48,154 bases of DNA from NCBI GenBank assembly GCA_015486105.1, contig WFSI01000093.1, positions 1 to 48,154 of the forward strand, in the 5' to 3' direction. Under the pieces are notes generated by a model that worked only from the letters and a program-made list of their open reading frames with translations, made no database searches and had not been told where the DNA came from. The stretch comes from Aquificota bacterium (GTDB lineage: Bacteria; Thermosulfidibacterota; Thermosulfidibacteria; Thermosulfidibacterales; B14-G1). Positions within the stretch are counted from its first letter, which is position 1, and every line of letters starts with the position of its first letter. Shown here piece after piece: positions 26,349-36,300 of this stretch. Position numbers and translations under genes: made by a program.

Positions 26349-26852
26349 CTACAGCTTCTTCTTAGCCAATGCCACAGCTCCCAAAGCAGCAACAAAAATG
26401 AGAACGGAAACCAGCTCAAAGGCCAGCATGTAACGGGTGAAAATGAGATGGGAAATCTCACCTATGGACACACCGTGGGATCCCCCTTTCACCCATCCCT
26501 TCCACTCCACACCAAGGACAACCACTTGAATAACAAAGAGGACAACAGCGCCTAAGCCGAACAAGAACCTCCAAGGCGCTATCCTATCCTCATACTCCCC
26601 TTTGTGCAGGTTCATGAGCATGAGAACAAAAAGGAAAAAAACCATGATGGCTCCAGCGTAGACGATGACCTGGAGCATAGCAATGAAGGGAGCCCCCATA
26701 AGAGCCAAGTACATAACAGCAGTAATACACAAATTAGCCAACAGAGAAAGGGCCGAATAGACGGGATTTTTGAGAAAAACTACCCCCAAAGCCGAGAGGA
26801 GAATCAACACAGCCAAAAAGAAAAAAAGCACATCCCAAAGATTAATAATCAT
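26349..26852 (-). CDS. nuoJ: Complex I subunit J
   Basis: A 167-residue membrane subunit with five hydrophobic helices. It has the family segment NPVYSALSLL and the pi-bulge helix motif IVYAGAIMVFFLFVLMLMNL. The longer frame begins at 26885 inside nuoI; the ATG at 26852 has GGGGAGTAGCT upstream and lies two bases beyond the nuoI stop. The C-terminus (ALAKKKL) ends 10 bases before nuoK. Confidence 0.94.
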   Translation of the reverse strand: MIINLWDVLFFFLAVLILLSALGVVFLKNPVYSALSLLANLCITAVMYLALMGAPFIAMLQVIVYAGAIMVFFLFVLMLMNLHKGEYEDRIAPWRFLFGLGAVVLFVIQVVVLGVEWKGWVKGGSHGVSIGEISHLIFTRYMLAFELVSVLIFVAALGAVALAKKKL

Positions 26853-26854
26853 AG

Positions 26855-27286
26855 CTACTCCCCACCCGTTTTCTCTAAGAGCCAATTCTTTTCCTTTAAC
26901 AGATGCACTCTACCAGGACCCGGTACCGTTAACTCATAATCCTGGGTCATCTCTATTGCCCCTCGGGGACAAGCATCCACACACAAGCCGCAAAATATAC
27001 ATCTACCATAATCAATGGCGTAATACTCAGCATACTTACCCACATCAGAGCGCTTAAACTCGGGATCCTCCTTCCCATAGAGCTTTATTGCATACGCAGG
27101 ACAAATCTCCTCACAGAGACCACAGGCACAGCATCTCTCTCTTCCATCCTCATCTACCTTGAGAATGTGCCTCCCCCTGTATCTATCCGAGACCTGCCTT
27201 TTCTCGTATGGATATTTTATAGTGATATGAGGCTTAAAGAGATGGCCAAAAGTGACGCTCAATCCCTTAATCAACGGCCCAATCAT
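26855..27286 (-). CDS. nuoI: Complex I subunit I, 2[4Fe-4S] ferredoxin
   Basis: A 143-residue peripheral subunit carrying clusters N6a and N6b, which pass electrons from NuoG to NuoB. Two CxxCxxCxxxCP motifs are seen: CCACGLCEEICP and CIFCGLCVDACP. The amphipathic N-terminus (LIKGLSVTFGHLFK) packs on the membrane arm. The first motif has one extra Cys before it. ATG at 27286 is three bases past the nuoH stop, with GGGGGAATTTAAGTC as ribosome site. Confidence 0.95.
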   Translation of the reverse strand: MIGPLIKGLSVTFGHLFKPHITIKYPYEKRQVSDRYRGRHILKVDEDGRERCCACGLCEEICPAYAIKLYGKEDPEFKRSDVGKYAEYYAIDYGRCIFCGLCVDACPRGAIEMTQDYELTVPGPGRVHLLKEKNWLLEKTGGE

Positions 27287-27289
27287 GAC

Positions 27290-28297
27290 TTAAATTCCCC
27301 CTTGGAGAAATAGCATCACACCACCTGTTGCCACTATGTTCAACAGAGTTAAAGGCAAAAGATACTTCCAGGAAAATCCCATGAGTTGATCGTATCTGAA
27401 CCGAGGATAGGTCCACCTAACCCATAGTAAGAAAAAGAATACGGCCACTATCTTAATCAGGAACCATATGGGTCCAGGAACCCAGGCCAAAAAGGAAACG
27501 GGGCTGTACCACCCGCCCAAAAAGAGACACACAGCCACAGCAGAGGTAACTGCCATATTGGCATATTCCCCTAAGAAGAACATGGCAAACTTCATAGAGC
27601 TATACTCAGTATGATACCCACCTACCAATTCCGATTCGGCCTCCGGTAAATCAAAGGGCAAACGGTTAAGTTCGGCAGTGGCAGCCACCATATATAAAAT
27701 AAATGCCAAGGGCTGATACGCCACCAGCCACATGTTTTTCTGATAATGGACGATATCCACTAAACTAAAAGAACCCACAATCATGAGCACGCCCATGATA
27801 GAAAGCCCCAGTATAAGCTCATAGCTGATGAACTGAGCAGCAGATCTCAAACCACCAAGCAAAGGGTACTTGGAATTGGCAGACCACCCACCAAACACGA
27901 TGGCATAGACAGAAAAAGAAGACACGGCCAACAGGTAAAGAACGGCCACATTTATATCAGTAATCACCAGATTGATCTTATGCCCAAAGAGGGTAATGCT
28001 CTCCCCAAAAGGAATAACCCCTATGGCCAAAATGGCAGGAATAATAGCTATTGTAGGGGCCAAAAAGTAGAGGAACTTATCGGATTTGCTCGCTACAATA
28101 TCCTCTTTAAAAAAGAGCTTAAGGCCGTCGGCAAAGGGCTGCAAAAGCGCATGGGGACCGCAGTACATAGGCCCCAGCCTATCTTGAATATGGCCGGAAA
28201 CCTTCCTCTCAGCTAATGTCCCATACGCAACTATCAACATGAGCACCGCAAACAGCACTAACAGCTTAACCAATGCCACTATGATAGCCAGTAACAT
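27290..28297 (-). CDS. nuoH: Complex I subunit H (quinone-chamber membrane subunit)
   Basis: A 335-residue protein with eight or more helices lining the quinone tunnel. Conserved family segments are GTLAERKVSGHIQDRLGPMYCGPHALLQPFADGLKLFFKE (split here by the acidic DRLGP loop), AATAELNRLPFDLPEAESELVGGYHTEYSSMKFAMFFLGEY (with the E-channel acidic residues) and LWVRWTYPRFRYDQLM. Start at 28297 follows TAAGGAGTGAGCT, right after the nuoG stop. Confidence 0.96.
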   Translation of the reverse strand: MLLAIIVALVKLLVLFAVLMLIVAYGTLAERKVSGHIQDRLGPMYCGPHALLQPFADGLKLFFKEDIVASKSDKFLYFLAPTIAIIPAILAIGVIPFGESITLFGHKINLVITDINVAVLYLLAVSSFSVYAIVFGGWSANSKYPLLGGLRSAAQFISYELILGLSIMGVLMIVGSFSLVDIVHYQKNMWLVAYQPLAFILYMVAATAELNRLPFDLPEAESELVGGYHTEYSSMKFAMFFLGEYANMAVTSAVAVCLFLGGWYSPVSFLAWVPGPIWFLIKIVAVFFFLLWVRWTYPRFRYDQLMGFSWKYLLPLTLLNIVATGGVMLFLQGGI

Positions 28298-28300
28298 AGC

Positions 28301-30595
28301 TCACTCCTTAATGTTACTTAACCTGATTCCCTGGTACCAAGAACCCTTCAAGGTACTTGTCAAGGGAAAATCCGAGAATCCCAAAGAGACCAATGCCCCA
28401 CCCTTAGGCACCTCGTCTTTGACCAAAAGCTTCATATGGAATTGAAGATCATCCGACTCCATTATCACCCTATCGCCCTCCTTAAACCCTAACTCCCCAG
28501 CATGCTCCGGATTCAAAGCAACCCAGGGCTCAGGTTCCAGATGTACAAAGGCATTGCAAAAATCCATCTTCACTCCCATCTTGTAAAAGGGATAATCAAA
28601 CAGAGCAGGAATATCCCCTCTCAATAAATCTTCCTTAGCACTCGACACCTGGGGAGCCTTCAAAACCTCCTTGGAGAGCTCTTGAAAAACCAAAGAAGAT
28701 ACATCCTCTATCTGTTGAAAATCTCCCAAGGGCTTACCCCATTCCCGTGATAATTCCATAGCCACTTGCCAGAGAGACAAAGAATCTCCCTTGGGCTTAA
28801 TAGCCCTCTTACGCTTTTGAGGTTCCCAAAACATGTTCAGCACGGTGCCTCCATCCTCTGCAAAACTGGTAGCGGGTATAAAACAATCCGCATAGGCAAC
28901 GGTCTCCGTAAAGAACATGTCATGCACAACCAACAGGTCCAAATTAGAAAAGGCTTCCTTTATCAAAGATCCATAAGGATAGTCTCTAAAAAGATCCGTG
29001 GAGGAAACAAAAAGGGCCTTTACCTCTCCAGATACACACTTGTTCAATATATCTTCCACGGTTTCTCCATTGGGTGACCAGAATCCCATTTGAAAAGCCC
29101 CTTTAGGATTACCGCCCCAATCCAAAAAGAGGGGAACCACATTCAACCTCCCACCCAACCTCTTTAAGAGATCCCTACCAGCGGGGCTGAGTCTATTTCC
29201 CCCCAAAAGAAGAGGCTTCTTGCCCTCCAATCCCTGGGCAATCTCTTTAACCGTCTCTTCAGAAATCCCGCTTCCCTTTACTAAGGGGCTATACTCTTTC
29301 CCCTCCAAAGCCAGCAGAAGGGCTTCCAGCAATTTCTCTTCCCATCCCGGTAAGGGATTAGCATGCACAGTGGCAAACTTGTAGAGAAAAGAATCAGCAG
29401 TTACCAATAGATAAAGGGGAGATCCCCCTTCCTTACACCCTTTACCGATACTGAGGGCTAAAACTGGATGATGAAGACTCACATCCTCTCCCACCACAAA
29501 GTAGGCCTCTGCTTTCTCCACATCCTCCAAGGAGTTTACAGAAGGCTTCTCAGGGTAACCCTTTTCACCATAAAGCCTGTAATCCACATACTCGCTACCC
29601 AACACCTCCCTCATAAACCTTCCCATAAGAAGGTAGTCCTCACACGTGAGATGGGGAGATGCTAATGTTGCCACTTGGCCACCATTACCAACAATCTCTC
29701 TTAGTCTCTCAGTCACGAAAGTGAAAGATTCTTCCTTCGCAATACCCCTCAGCTTATTCCCTTCCCTCTTTAGAGGAACAGCGATCCTTTCCCCATGATT
29801 TGCAAACTCAAAACCATAACCCCCCCTGTCACAAATCCAAGGGGAAGGATAAGCTGTTTGATGCCGAATCTTCAAAAGCTGATCATCCCTCTGGCCCAAA
29901 TCCAACCAACAACCTATTTCGCAATGGGGACACACACTAGCAGTAAAATCCAGCTTCCATATACGGGTTTTATACCGATAAATATTAGACGTTATAGCTC
30001 CCACAGGACACAAAGCCTCCATATTAAAGGTGTAACGATCAGCAAAGGTCTCGCTCTCATAGGGACCTACTATCGTCCTATGTCCCCTCTCATAGGCACC
30101 CCAGTTGGTACCCCCCATCACCTCGGAACCAAACCTGACACACCTTCTGCAAAGAACGCAGCGGCTCATCTGATGAACAATTAGGGGCCCTAAATACCGG
30201 GTAGGGTACTTATGGGGCTCATCATGAAGGCGCTTTACCGGCTCTCCATACTTAAAAACAAAGTCCTGCAACTCACATTCACCCGCTTGATCGCACACGG
30301 GACAATCAAGAGGATGGTTCACCAAGAGAAACTCCAACAGCCATTTTCTGGCTTCTTGAACCTTTTCGCTATTGGTATAGATCTCCCAACCATCCTGGAC
30401 TTCTGTTATGCAAGCAGGCATAAGTTTAGGAGCACCTTTGACTTCCACCAAGCACATCCTACAGATGCCCGCCGGCTTCAAATATGGATGATAACAAAAG
30501 GCCGGGATATCAACACCAATGCGGTTGGCAGCATTTAGTACAGTCGTCCCTGCGGGAACTTCAATTTCTATTCCATCAATAACTACCTTGGGCAT
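28301..30595 (-). CDS. nuoG: Complex I subunit G (Fe-S electron wire)
   Basis: A 764-residue peripheral subunit. All cluster ligands are visible: N1b Cys34, Cys45, Cys48, Cys62; N3-type His94, Cys98, Cys101, Cys107; N4-type Cys146, Cys149, Cys152, Cys196; and N7 Cys222, Cys225, Cys229, Cys255, the last set being lost in many lineages. A molybdopterin-oxidoreductase-like domain (~265-660) follows, without evidence of cofactor binding, and a C-terminal aspartate-decarboxylase-like beta barrel (GELGFKEGDRVIMES). Length is intermediate between the short (~680) and the E. coli (~900) forms. The ATG at 30595 is preceded by GGAGG. Confidence 0.95.
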   Translation of the reverse strand: MPKVVIDGIEIEVPAGTTVLNAANRIGVDIPAFCYHPYLKPAGICRMCLVEVKGAPKLMPACITEVQDGWEIYTNSEKVQEARKWLLEFLLVNHPLDCPVCDQAGECELQDFVFKYGEPVKRLHDEPHKYPTRYLGPLIVHQMSRCVLCRRCVRFGSEVMGGTNWGAYERGHRTIVGPYESETFADRYTFNMEALCPVGAITSNIYRYKTRIWKLDFTASVCPHCEIGCWLDLGQRDDQLLKIRHQTAYPSPWICDRGGYGFEFANHGERIAVPLKREGNKLRGIAKEESFTFVTERLREIVGNGGQVATLASPHLTCEDYLLMGRFMREVLGSEYVDYRLYGEKGYPEKPSVNSLEDVEKAEAYFVVGEDVSLHHPVLALSIGKGCKEGGSPLYLLVTADSFLYKFATVHANPLPGWEEKLLEALLLALEGKEYSPLVKGSGISEETVKEIAQGLEGKKPLLLGGNRLSPAGRDLLKRLGGRLNVVPLFLDWGGNPKGAFQMGFWSPNGETVEDILNKCVSGEVKALFVSSTDLFRDYPYGSLIKEAFSNLDLLVVHDMFFTETVAYADCFIPATSFAEDGGTVLNMFWEPQKRKRAIKPKGDSLSLWQVAMELSREWGKPLGDFQQIEDVSSLVFQELSKEVLKAPQVSSAKEDLLRGDIPALFDYPFYKMGVKMDFCNAFVHLEPEPWVALNPEHAGELGFKEGDRVIMESDDLQFHMKLLVKDEVPKGGALVSLGFSDFPLTSTLKGSWYQGIRLSNIKE

Positions 30596-30612
30596 CTCAG
30601 GGACCTCCTAAG

Positions 30613-31812
30613 TTACTTGTCTACATCTCCGAGCACAATATCTAAGGTACCTATTATAGCAGCCATATCGGCCACCTTATGGCCCTTAGAGAGGAGGGGA
30701 AGAGTTTGAAGGTTCATGAGAGATGGCAGCCTAATCCTCAGCCTAAAAGGCTTAGGACCCCCGTCACCTACTACATAAAACCCCAACTCCCCTTTAGGAG
30801 CCTCTATGGACTGATAAACCTCACCTACAGGAGCATGGAAGCCCTCACACACAAGCTTGAATTGATGGATAAGGGCCGCCATATCCCTATGTTCTCCCCT
30901 AACCAAATCCGGATCAGGAAAGAAAAGCTTACCCTCGAGAGCATGTATAGGACCCTCCGGTAAACCCTCCAAGGCCTGAAGAATAATCCTCCTACTCTGC
31001 CTCATCTCCTCCATTCTCACTAAGTACCTGTCATATGTATCACCGTGCTCACCCGTAGGGATCTCAAAATCAAACTGCTCGTATCCCGAGTAAGGATATA
31101 CCTCCCGTATATCCCATCTGAGCCCGGAACCTCTAAGCATGGGACCCGTAGCCCCGTAAGCTATCGCATCCTCCTTACTCAAAACCCCCACATTCACCGT
31201 TCTCAACTTCCATATCTTGTTTTTGGTAAGAAGATTTTCGTACTCCTCAATCTTGCCAGGAAGGATATCCAAAAACGCCTTCAGCTTGGGAATAAAAGCC
31301 TCAGGCAAATCCCATCTCACCCCCCCCACCACAAAGTAGCTTTGATGCATCCTCACACCAGCAACCATCTCCAAAAGCTCATAAGTGATCTCTCTCTCAC
31401 GGAAGGTGTAAAGGAAAACTGTTACAGCACCAATATCCATGGCGTGGCTACCCAGCCATATCAGGTGACTGGCAATCCGAGCCAGCTCAGCCATGATCAC
31501 CCTGATATACTGAGCACGAGGTGGCACCTTAATGCCAAGCAACTTTTCTACCGCCAAGCAATAGGCAAAATTATAAGCAGGACAGGCCAGATAATCTAAC
31601 CTATCTATCAGAGGAATCACCTGCTGATACGTTTTAGACTCTGCCAGCTTCTCCGTACCCCTGTGAAGATACCCTATGACAGGTTGGGCATCTACAACCG
31701 TTTCTCCCTCCAGATCCAAGATGACCCTCAACACACCATGGGTACTGGGATGCTGAGGCCCCATATTGAGGGTAACTGTCCTTCTCTCAGCCCGCTCTGT
31801 GGTCACACTCAT
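30613..31812 (-). CDS. nuoD: Complex I subunit D (49-kDa, quinone-reduction subunit)
   Basis: A 399-residue subunit related to the large subunit of [NiFe] hydrogenases, forming the quinone site with NuoB. Landmarks are NMGPQHPSTHGVLR (the beta-hairpin His), GYLHRGTEKLAE, DRLDYLA, GSHAMDIGAV and the C-terminal GTLDIVLGDVDK. No Ni-binding Cys remain, as expected. Two ATGs are adjacent (31815 and 31812); the second is six bases after GAGGAG and is preferred. NuoC and NuoD are separate genes here, not fused as in E. coli. Confidence 0.95.
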   Translation of the reverse strand: MSVTTERAERRTVTLNMGPQHPSTHGVLRVILDLEGETVVDAQPVIGYLHRGTEKLAESKTYQQVIPLIDRLDYLACPAYNFAYCLAVEKLLGIKVPPRAQYIRVIMAELARIASHLIWLGSHAMDIGAVTVFLYTFREREITYELLEMVAGVRMHQSYFVVGGVRWDLPEAFIPKLKAFLDILPGKIEEYENLLTKNKIWKLRTVNVGVLSKEDAIAYGATGPMLRGSGLRWDIREVYPYSGYEQFDFEIPTGEHGDTYDRYLVRMEEMRQSRRIILQALEGLPEGPIHALEGKLFFPDPDLVRGEHRDMAALIHQFKLVCEGFHAPVGEVYQSIEAPKGELGFYVVGDGGPKPFRLRIRLPSLMNLQTLPLLSKGHKVADMAAIIGTLDIVLGDVDK

Positions 31813-31815
31813 CAT

Positions 31816-32271
31816 CTACTCCTCAAAATCATAACCTTCAGTAGGATAGTCTTTCCTCAAGGGATGACCAGGGAAATCCTCTGACAAATAAAGCCTGGTA
31901 AGATTCGGGTGACCTTCAAATTCTATACCAAACATGTCGTAGACCTCCCGTTCCATCCAATCTGCTCCAGCCCAAAGCCCACAGGAGGAAGAAACAGTCT
32001 CACCTTCCTCCAAACCTACCTTCACCCGGAGCTGGACTTTAGAATCCATGTTTCTCAAGTGATAGACCACATAAAAACGAGGGCTCTCGCCCTCACCCAT
32101 ATCCAAACCACAGAGATCCACCAAACAATTGAAACCGAAGTCCCTTCTCAGAAGTTCCAGGGCCTCAAAAAGGGAAGATTTATCCACCACCCAGGTATGC
32201 TCTCCTCTAAATTCCGCCTCGTTTATCACCGCCCCTTGCAAACACTCCTTTGCCTCATCCAGCCAATCCAT
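31816..32271 (-). CDS. nuoC: Complex I subunit C (30-kDa)
   Basis: A 151-residue peripheral subunit that bridges NuoD and the hydrophilic arm. The family tail is clear: DWMEREVYDMFGIEFEGHPNLTRL, then EDFPGHPLRKDYPTEG. The frame opens at 32280, but the ATG at 32271 has AGGTGATTGCT just upstream. The stop TAG is right beside the nuoD ribosome site. It is shorter than many NuoC proteins because the N-terminal extension is missing. Confidence 0.94.
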   Translation of the reverse strand: MDWLDEAKECLQGAVINEAEFRGEHTWVVDKSSLFEALELLRRDFGFNCLVDLCGLDMGEGESPRFYVVYHLRNMDSKVQLRVKVGLEEGETVSSSCGLWAGADWMEREVYDMFGIEFEGHPNLTRLYLSEDFPGHPLRKDYPTEGYDFEE

Positions 32272-32286
32272 AGCAATCACCTGTAA

Positions 32287-32856
32287 CTATATCTTATTTT
32301 GAAAAGATTCTTTCTCTATCTTCTTCTGAAGCATCAGAATAGCCTGAAGCAAAGCTTCAGGCCTAGGGGGACAGCCAGGAACATAGAAATCCACTGGCAC
32401 TACCTTGTCCACACCTTGCACCACAGCGTAACTCTTATATATACCACCGCCAACAGCACAGGCCCCCATAGCTATAACCCACTTGGGATCGGGCATCTGA
32501 TCATAAACCCTCTTAAGGACAGGAGCCATCTTCTTAGTAAGGGTGCCAGCGACTATCATGAGATCAGCCTGCCTAGGAGATGGTCTAAACACCTCCGCTC
32601 CAAAACGGGCCATATCATAGTGAGAAGCAGCCGTAGCCATCATCTCAATAGCACAACAGGCTAAACCAAAGGTCACCGGCCAGATAGACCATTTTCTGGC
32701 CCAGTTCACTGCCTTATTTAGGGAAGTAATGAGCACTCCCCCCTTTTCCAACATTTCAAGCTCGGCCTCTGTTACGCTCTCCTCTACCAACCTCTCCTCA
32801 GGCTTCACCAACCTGGGGATCTCTACCTTTTCAACAGGAGTTCTCTTCACTCCCAT
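32287..32856 (-). CDS. nuoB: Complex I subunit B (N2 cluster)
   Basis: A 189-residue subunit carrying cluster N2, the terminal electron donor to quinone. The ligand set is present: the adjacent cysteines of GLACCAIEM, the Cys of GACAVGGG and the Cys of [12 protein letters not shown]. The N-terminal ~30 residues are a charged extension ([20 protein letters not shown]) before the conserved [20 protein letters not shown] at 32856 sits inside the end of nuoA, about seven bases after GGGGGG. Confidence 0.95.
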   Translation of the reverse strand: MGVKRTPVEKVEIPRLVKPEERLVEESVTEAELEMLEKGGVLITSLNKAVNWARKWSIWPVTFGLACCAIEMMATAASHYDMARFGAEVFRPSPRQADLMIVAGTLTKKMAPVLKRVYDQMPDPKWVIAMGACAVGGGIYKSYAVVQGVDKVVPVDFYVPGCPPRPEALLQAILMLQKKIEKESFQNKI

Positions 32857-33203
32857 TCCAAAGCCCCCCTCCCCCACACATAGACAAAGATAGCCAAGAA
32901 TATAGCGATAAAAACCACCATCTCCAAAAAACCAAAGAGCCCCAGTCTTTTGAAACTCACAGCCCAGGGATAGGTAAAAACAACCTCTATATCAAAAACA
33001 AGAAAGAGAAGAGCAACGATGTAGTAATGAATGAAAAAGGGAGCCCGGGCATCTCCGATGGGATCCAAACCACACTCATAAGGAGAAAGTTTGATAGAAT
33101 CGGGTCGCTTTGGTCCCAGTAAAGCAGAGGCCAAAACAGCAAATACCCCAAAACCAACTCCCAACAAGAGCACAAGGATCAATGGCCAATACGCTTCTCT
33201 CAT
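32847..33203 (-). CDS. nuoA: Complex I subunit A
   Basis: A 118-residue membrane subunit with three helices, the first gene of the nuoABCDGHIJKLMN unit. The conserved loop [19 protein letters not shown], with the Cys that reports the active/deactive state in other organisms, is followed by [10 protein letters not shown] with its essential acidic residues. ATG at 33203 with GGGGGATATCCA upstream. It lies 132 bases past the end of the NuoF fusion gene and is served by its own putative promoter. Confidence 0.95.
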   Translation of the reverse strand: MREAYWPLILVLLLGVGFGVFAVLASALLGPKRPDSIKLSPYECGLDPIGDARAPFFIHYYIVALLFLVFDIEVVFTYPWAVSFKRLGLFGFLEMVVFIAIFLAIFVYVWGRGALEWE

Positions 33204-33228
33204 TGGATATCCCCCAAAAATCGAAGGC

Positions 33229-33282
33229 TACATATCACCCAGTCCCCAGCCATGTCAATAGAGAAAATTGTTTTTTTCACAA
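33229..33282 (-). promoter_or_regulatory. Putative nuoA promoter with shared 30-base box
   Basis: Minus strand TTGACA (33258-33253), 18 bases, TATGTA (33234-33229); start would be near 33222, about 19 bases before the nuoA ATG. From the -35 outward (33253-33282) the sequence matches 26 of 30 bases of the box at 40411-40440, including a TTGTGA half-site (33282-33277) at the far end. Confidence 0.6.
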
Positions 33283-33335
33283 TATCTCCTCCACCTAACC
33301 TGCAAGTGCGTGCAGATAGAGCAAAACAATCTTCC

Positions 33336-36300
33336 TTAATTAACAGCCTCTACCTTTTCCAGTTCCTCTTCCTCTTCTATCTCCTCTGGAGGTCTATCAC
33401 AGTGGAGGCACCTCTTAGCCTCTTCAACGGCCTGATCCAACGAAAGGCCCTCATTCACCTCCACGAAACTTTTTCTATCCTCCAAAGGCAACATGCAAGG
33501 CTTCGCCCGGGGGAGAGTCACCAGATAAGCCTCCTCATCATAGGTGGTTCCAACCACTTCCCTTTCGGGGAAGGGAATTTTACCTTCATAACCAAAGTAT
33601 TTGTCGATCTCCATAGCAGCTAACCTTCCATGGGCCACGGCTTCCACCACCGTGGCAGGGTTAACTGCGTCTCCCCCTGAAAACACGCCAGGGATGCTGG
33701 TCTTCATAGTCCTATCATCCACTTGCACAAATCCCCATTTATTGAAAAGCTCTTCTTGGGCATCCAGTCCTTTAGTTAAACCCTGACCTATACAAGGAAT
33801 CAAGGTATCGGCCTCTATAGCAAAATTGGAGCCTTCCACAGCAACAGGTCGCCTCCTGCCACCCCTATCGAAACCCCTGGTCTCCATGCGAACGCACTCT
33901 ACCCCCGTCACCTCGCTCTCACCTAGCACTTTAACAGGCGTAATGAGGAAATTGATCTTGACACCCTCTTCCAAAGCCTCTTCAATTTCCTCAGGAAAGG
34001 CAGGCATATCGTTCTTAGTGCGACGATAAATAATGCTCACCTCCTCAGCCCCCAACCTAAGGGCGGTCCTGGCAGCGTCAATGGCAGTATTACCACCTCC
34101 CACTACCACGACTTTATTCCCAATCTCCACCTCCTTACCTAGATTCACATCCCTCAAGAAGTCTATGCCGTGGTACACGCCAGGCAGATCCTCGCCTGGC
34201 ACATTCAGTTTATAGGAGGTATGAGCACCAACCCCCACGAACACAGCCTTATAACCCTCGTCAAAGAGGTTCTGAAGGCTATCCACCTTGTGGTTCAGCT
34301 TAAGATCAACCCCCGCCTCCACAATTCTTTCTATCTCCCTATCCAGCACCTGGGGGGGCAACCGGTAATCAGGGATACCCACCCTCATCATACCTCCCGC
34401 CACTGGCAAGGCTTCAAAAACAGTAGGCAAGTAGCCTAAACGGGTAAGATAAAAGGCGCAGGCCAAACCTGCCGGTCCAGCCCCTATTATAGCCACTTTC
34501 TCCTTTTTGGGATCCTCAGGAGGCCCCCAGGGACCCGCATCTTTCAATGCCCAGTCAGCAAAGATCCTCTTGATCTCCCTTATGGCCACCGCCTCATCAA
34601 ACTTCTCCCTGTTACACTTCTTCTCGCAAAAGGCAGGACACACCCGGGAGCAGGCCGCAGGAAAGGGATTGTTCTCCATGTGAACGTAGTAAGCCTCGGG
34701 TATCTTATTTTCCGCTACCAAGGCTACATACCGGGCAGGATCCACACCAGCAGGACAGGCATTCTGACAGGGGGCATAAAAGAGGGCAGCGCATACACCA
34801 GCAGGACATTTTTTGTCCACGATATGAGCAATATACTCATCTCTGAAATACCTCATAGTGGAAAGGACAGGATTGGGAGCAGTTCCCCCCAAGGCGCAAA
34901 GGGATGTGTTAATTATGAGGTGCCCCAAGGTATCCAGGGTGTCTAAGTCCTCTATCTTGCCTTCACCGTTGGTAATCCTCTCCAAGATATTCAGCATCTG
35001 CTTTAGACCCACACGACAAGGTACACACTGACCGCAGGACTCCTCCACACAAAATTCCAGGAAAAACTTGGCTATATTAACCATGCAGGTATCTTCATCA
35101 AGAACAATCATACCACCAGAGCCCATAATTGCGCCCAGTTCCTTCAAAGATTCATAATCTATGGGAGTATCCAAGTAAGGAGCAGGGATGCAACCACCCG
35201 AAGGACCTCCCGACTGTATAGCCTTAAACTTCTTGCCTTTGGGAATACCCCCACCAATATCGAACACCATCTCCCCCACGGTGGTGCCCATGGGGACCTC
35301 CACCAATCCGATATTGTTCACCTTACCCGTAAGGGAAAAGACCTTGGTGCCCTTACTCTTTTCCGTACCCATGCTGGCATACCAGTCACCGCCGTTCCGG
35401 ATAATAGGGGGAATATTGGCATAAGTCTCCACATTATTGATATTGGTGGGCTTGCCCCAAACGCCCTTATTGGCAGGAAATGGAGGCTTGGGTCTGGGCT
35501 CTCCCCTGCCTCCCTCCACAGACTTGAGCAAGGCCGTCTCTTCTCCACATACAAAGGCACCTGCCCCAATCCTTATCTCCACATCGAAGTCGAACCCCGT
35601 ATCCAGAATGTTTTCACCCAAGAGTCCATACTCCCGGGCCTGGCTCATGGCTATTTCCAGCCTCTCAATGGCTATGGGATACTCTGCCCTTATGTAAATG
35701 TAGCCCTTCTTCACGTTTCCAATAGCGTAAGCAGCTATGGCCATGCCTTCCAATACCCTATGGGGGTCGCCCTCCATGACGCTCCTGTCCATGAAGGCCC
35801 CGGGGTCGCCCTCATCGGCGTTGCAAATTATATACTTCTCATTACCAGGGGCCTTCCTGGTAAACCCCCACTTGAGTCCTGTGGGAAAGCCGGCGCCACC
35901 TCTGCCCCTCAGGCCGCTCTTTGTCACCTCCTCAATCACCTGCTCAGGGGTCATCTCCATTAAAACCTTAGCCAAAGCCTCGTACCCGTTCTCGGCAATG
36001 TACTCATCTATGGACTCAGGATCTATCTTACCCGCATTTTCAAGAACTATCTTGTGCTGCTTGGCGAAGAAGCTGTACTCCATCATGCTCCTGACCACCT
36101 GCCCAGTGACCTCGTGGAGGAGCATCCTCTCCACAGGCCTTCCTTTGAGCAAATGCTCCTCCACAAGAAACGGCACATCCTCAGGCTGAACCCTGGCATA
36201 GAGAAGCATATCAGGATAGATCACCACCACGGGGCCCAAATCACAGGTCCCTCCACATCCCCTTTTTACTACCTTCACCTCAGCCTCTAAGCCCCTCCTC

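Noticed and set aside
33277-33294. Complete Rex or CRP/FNR operator upstream of nuoA
   Set aside because: Only the TTGTGA half-site matches; the expected second half (TCACAA) is not present. At the other promoter the second half matches in only the first three bases.
33286-33305. Sigma-54 promoter (GC-rich CTGCACGCACTTGCA segment upstream of nuoA)
   Set aside because: The GG and GC dinucleotides are not at the required ten-base spacing, and a better sigma-70-type pair lies closer to nuoA.
35737-36189. 150-residue plus-strand frame in the NuoF fusion gene
   Set aside because: Antisense shadow of conserved NuoF codons, no ribosome site.
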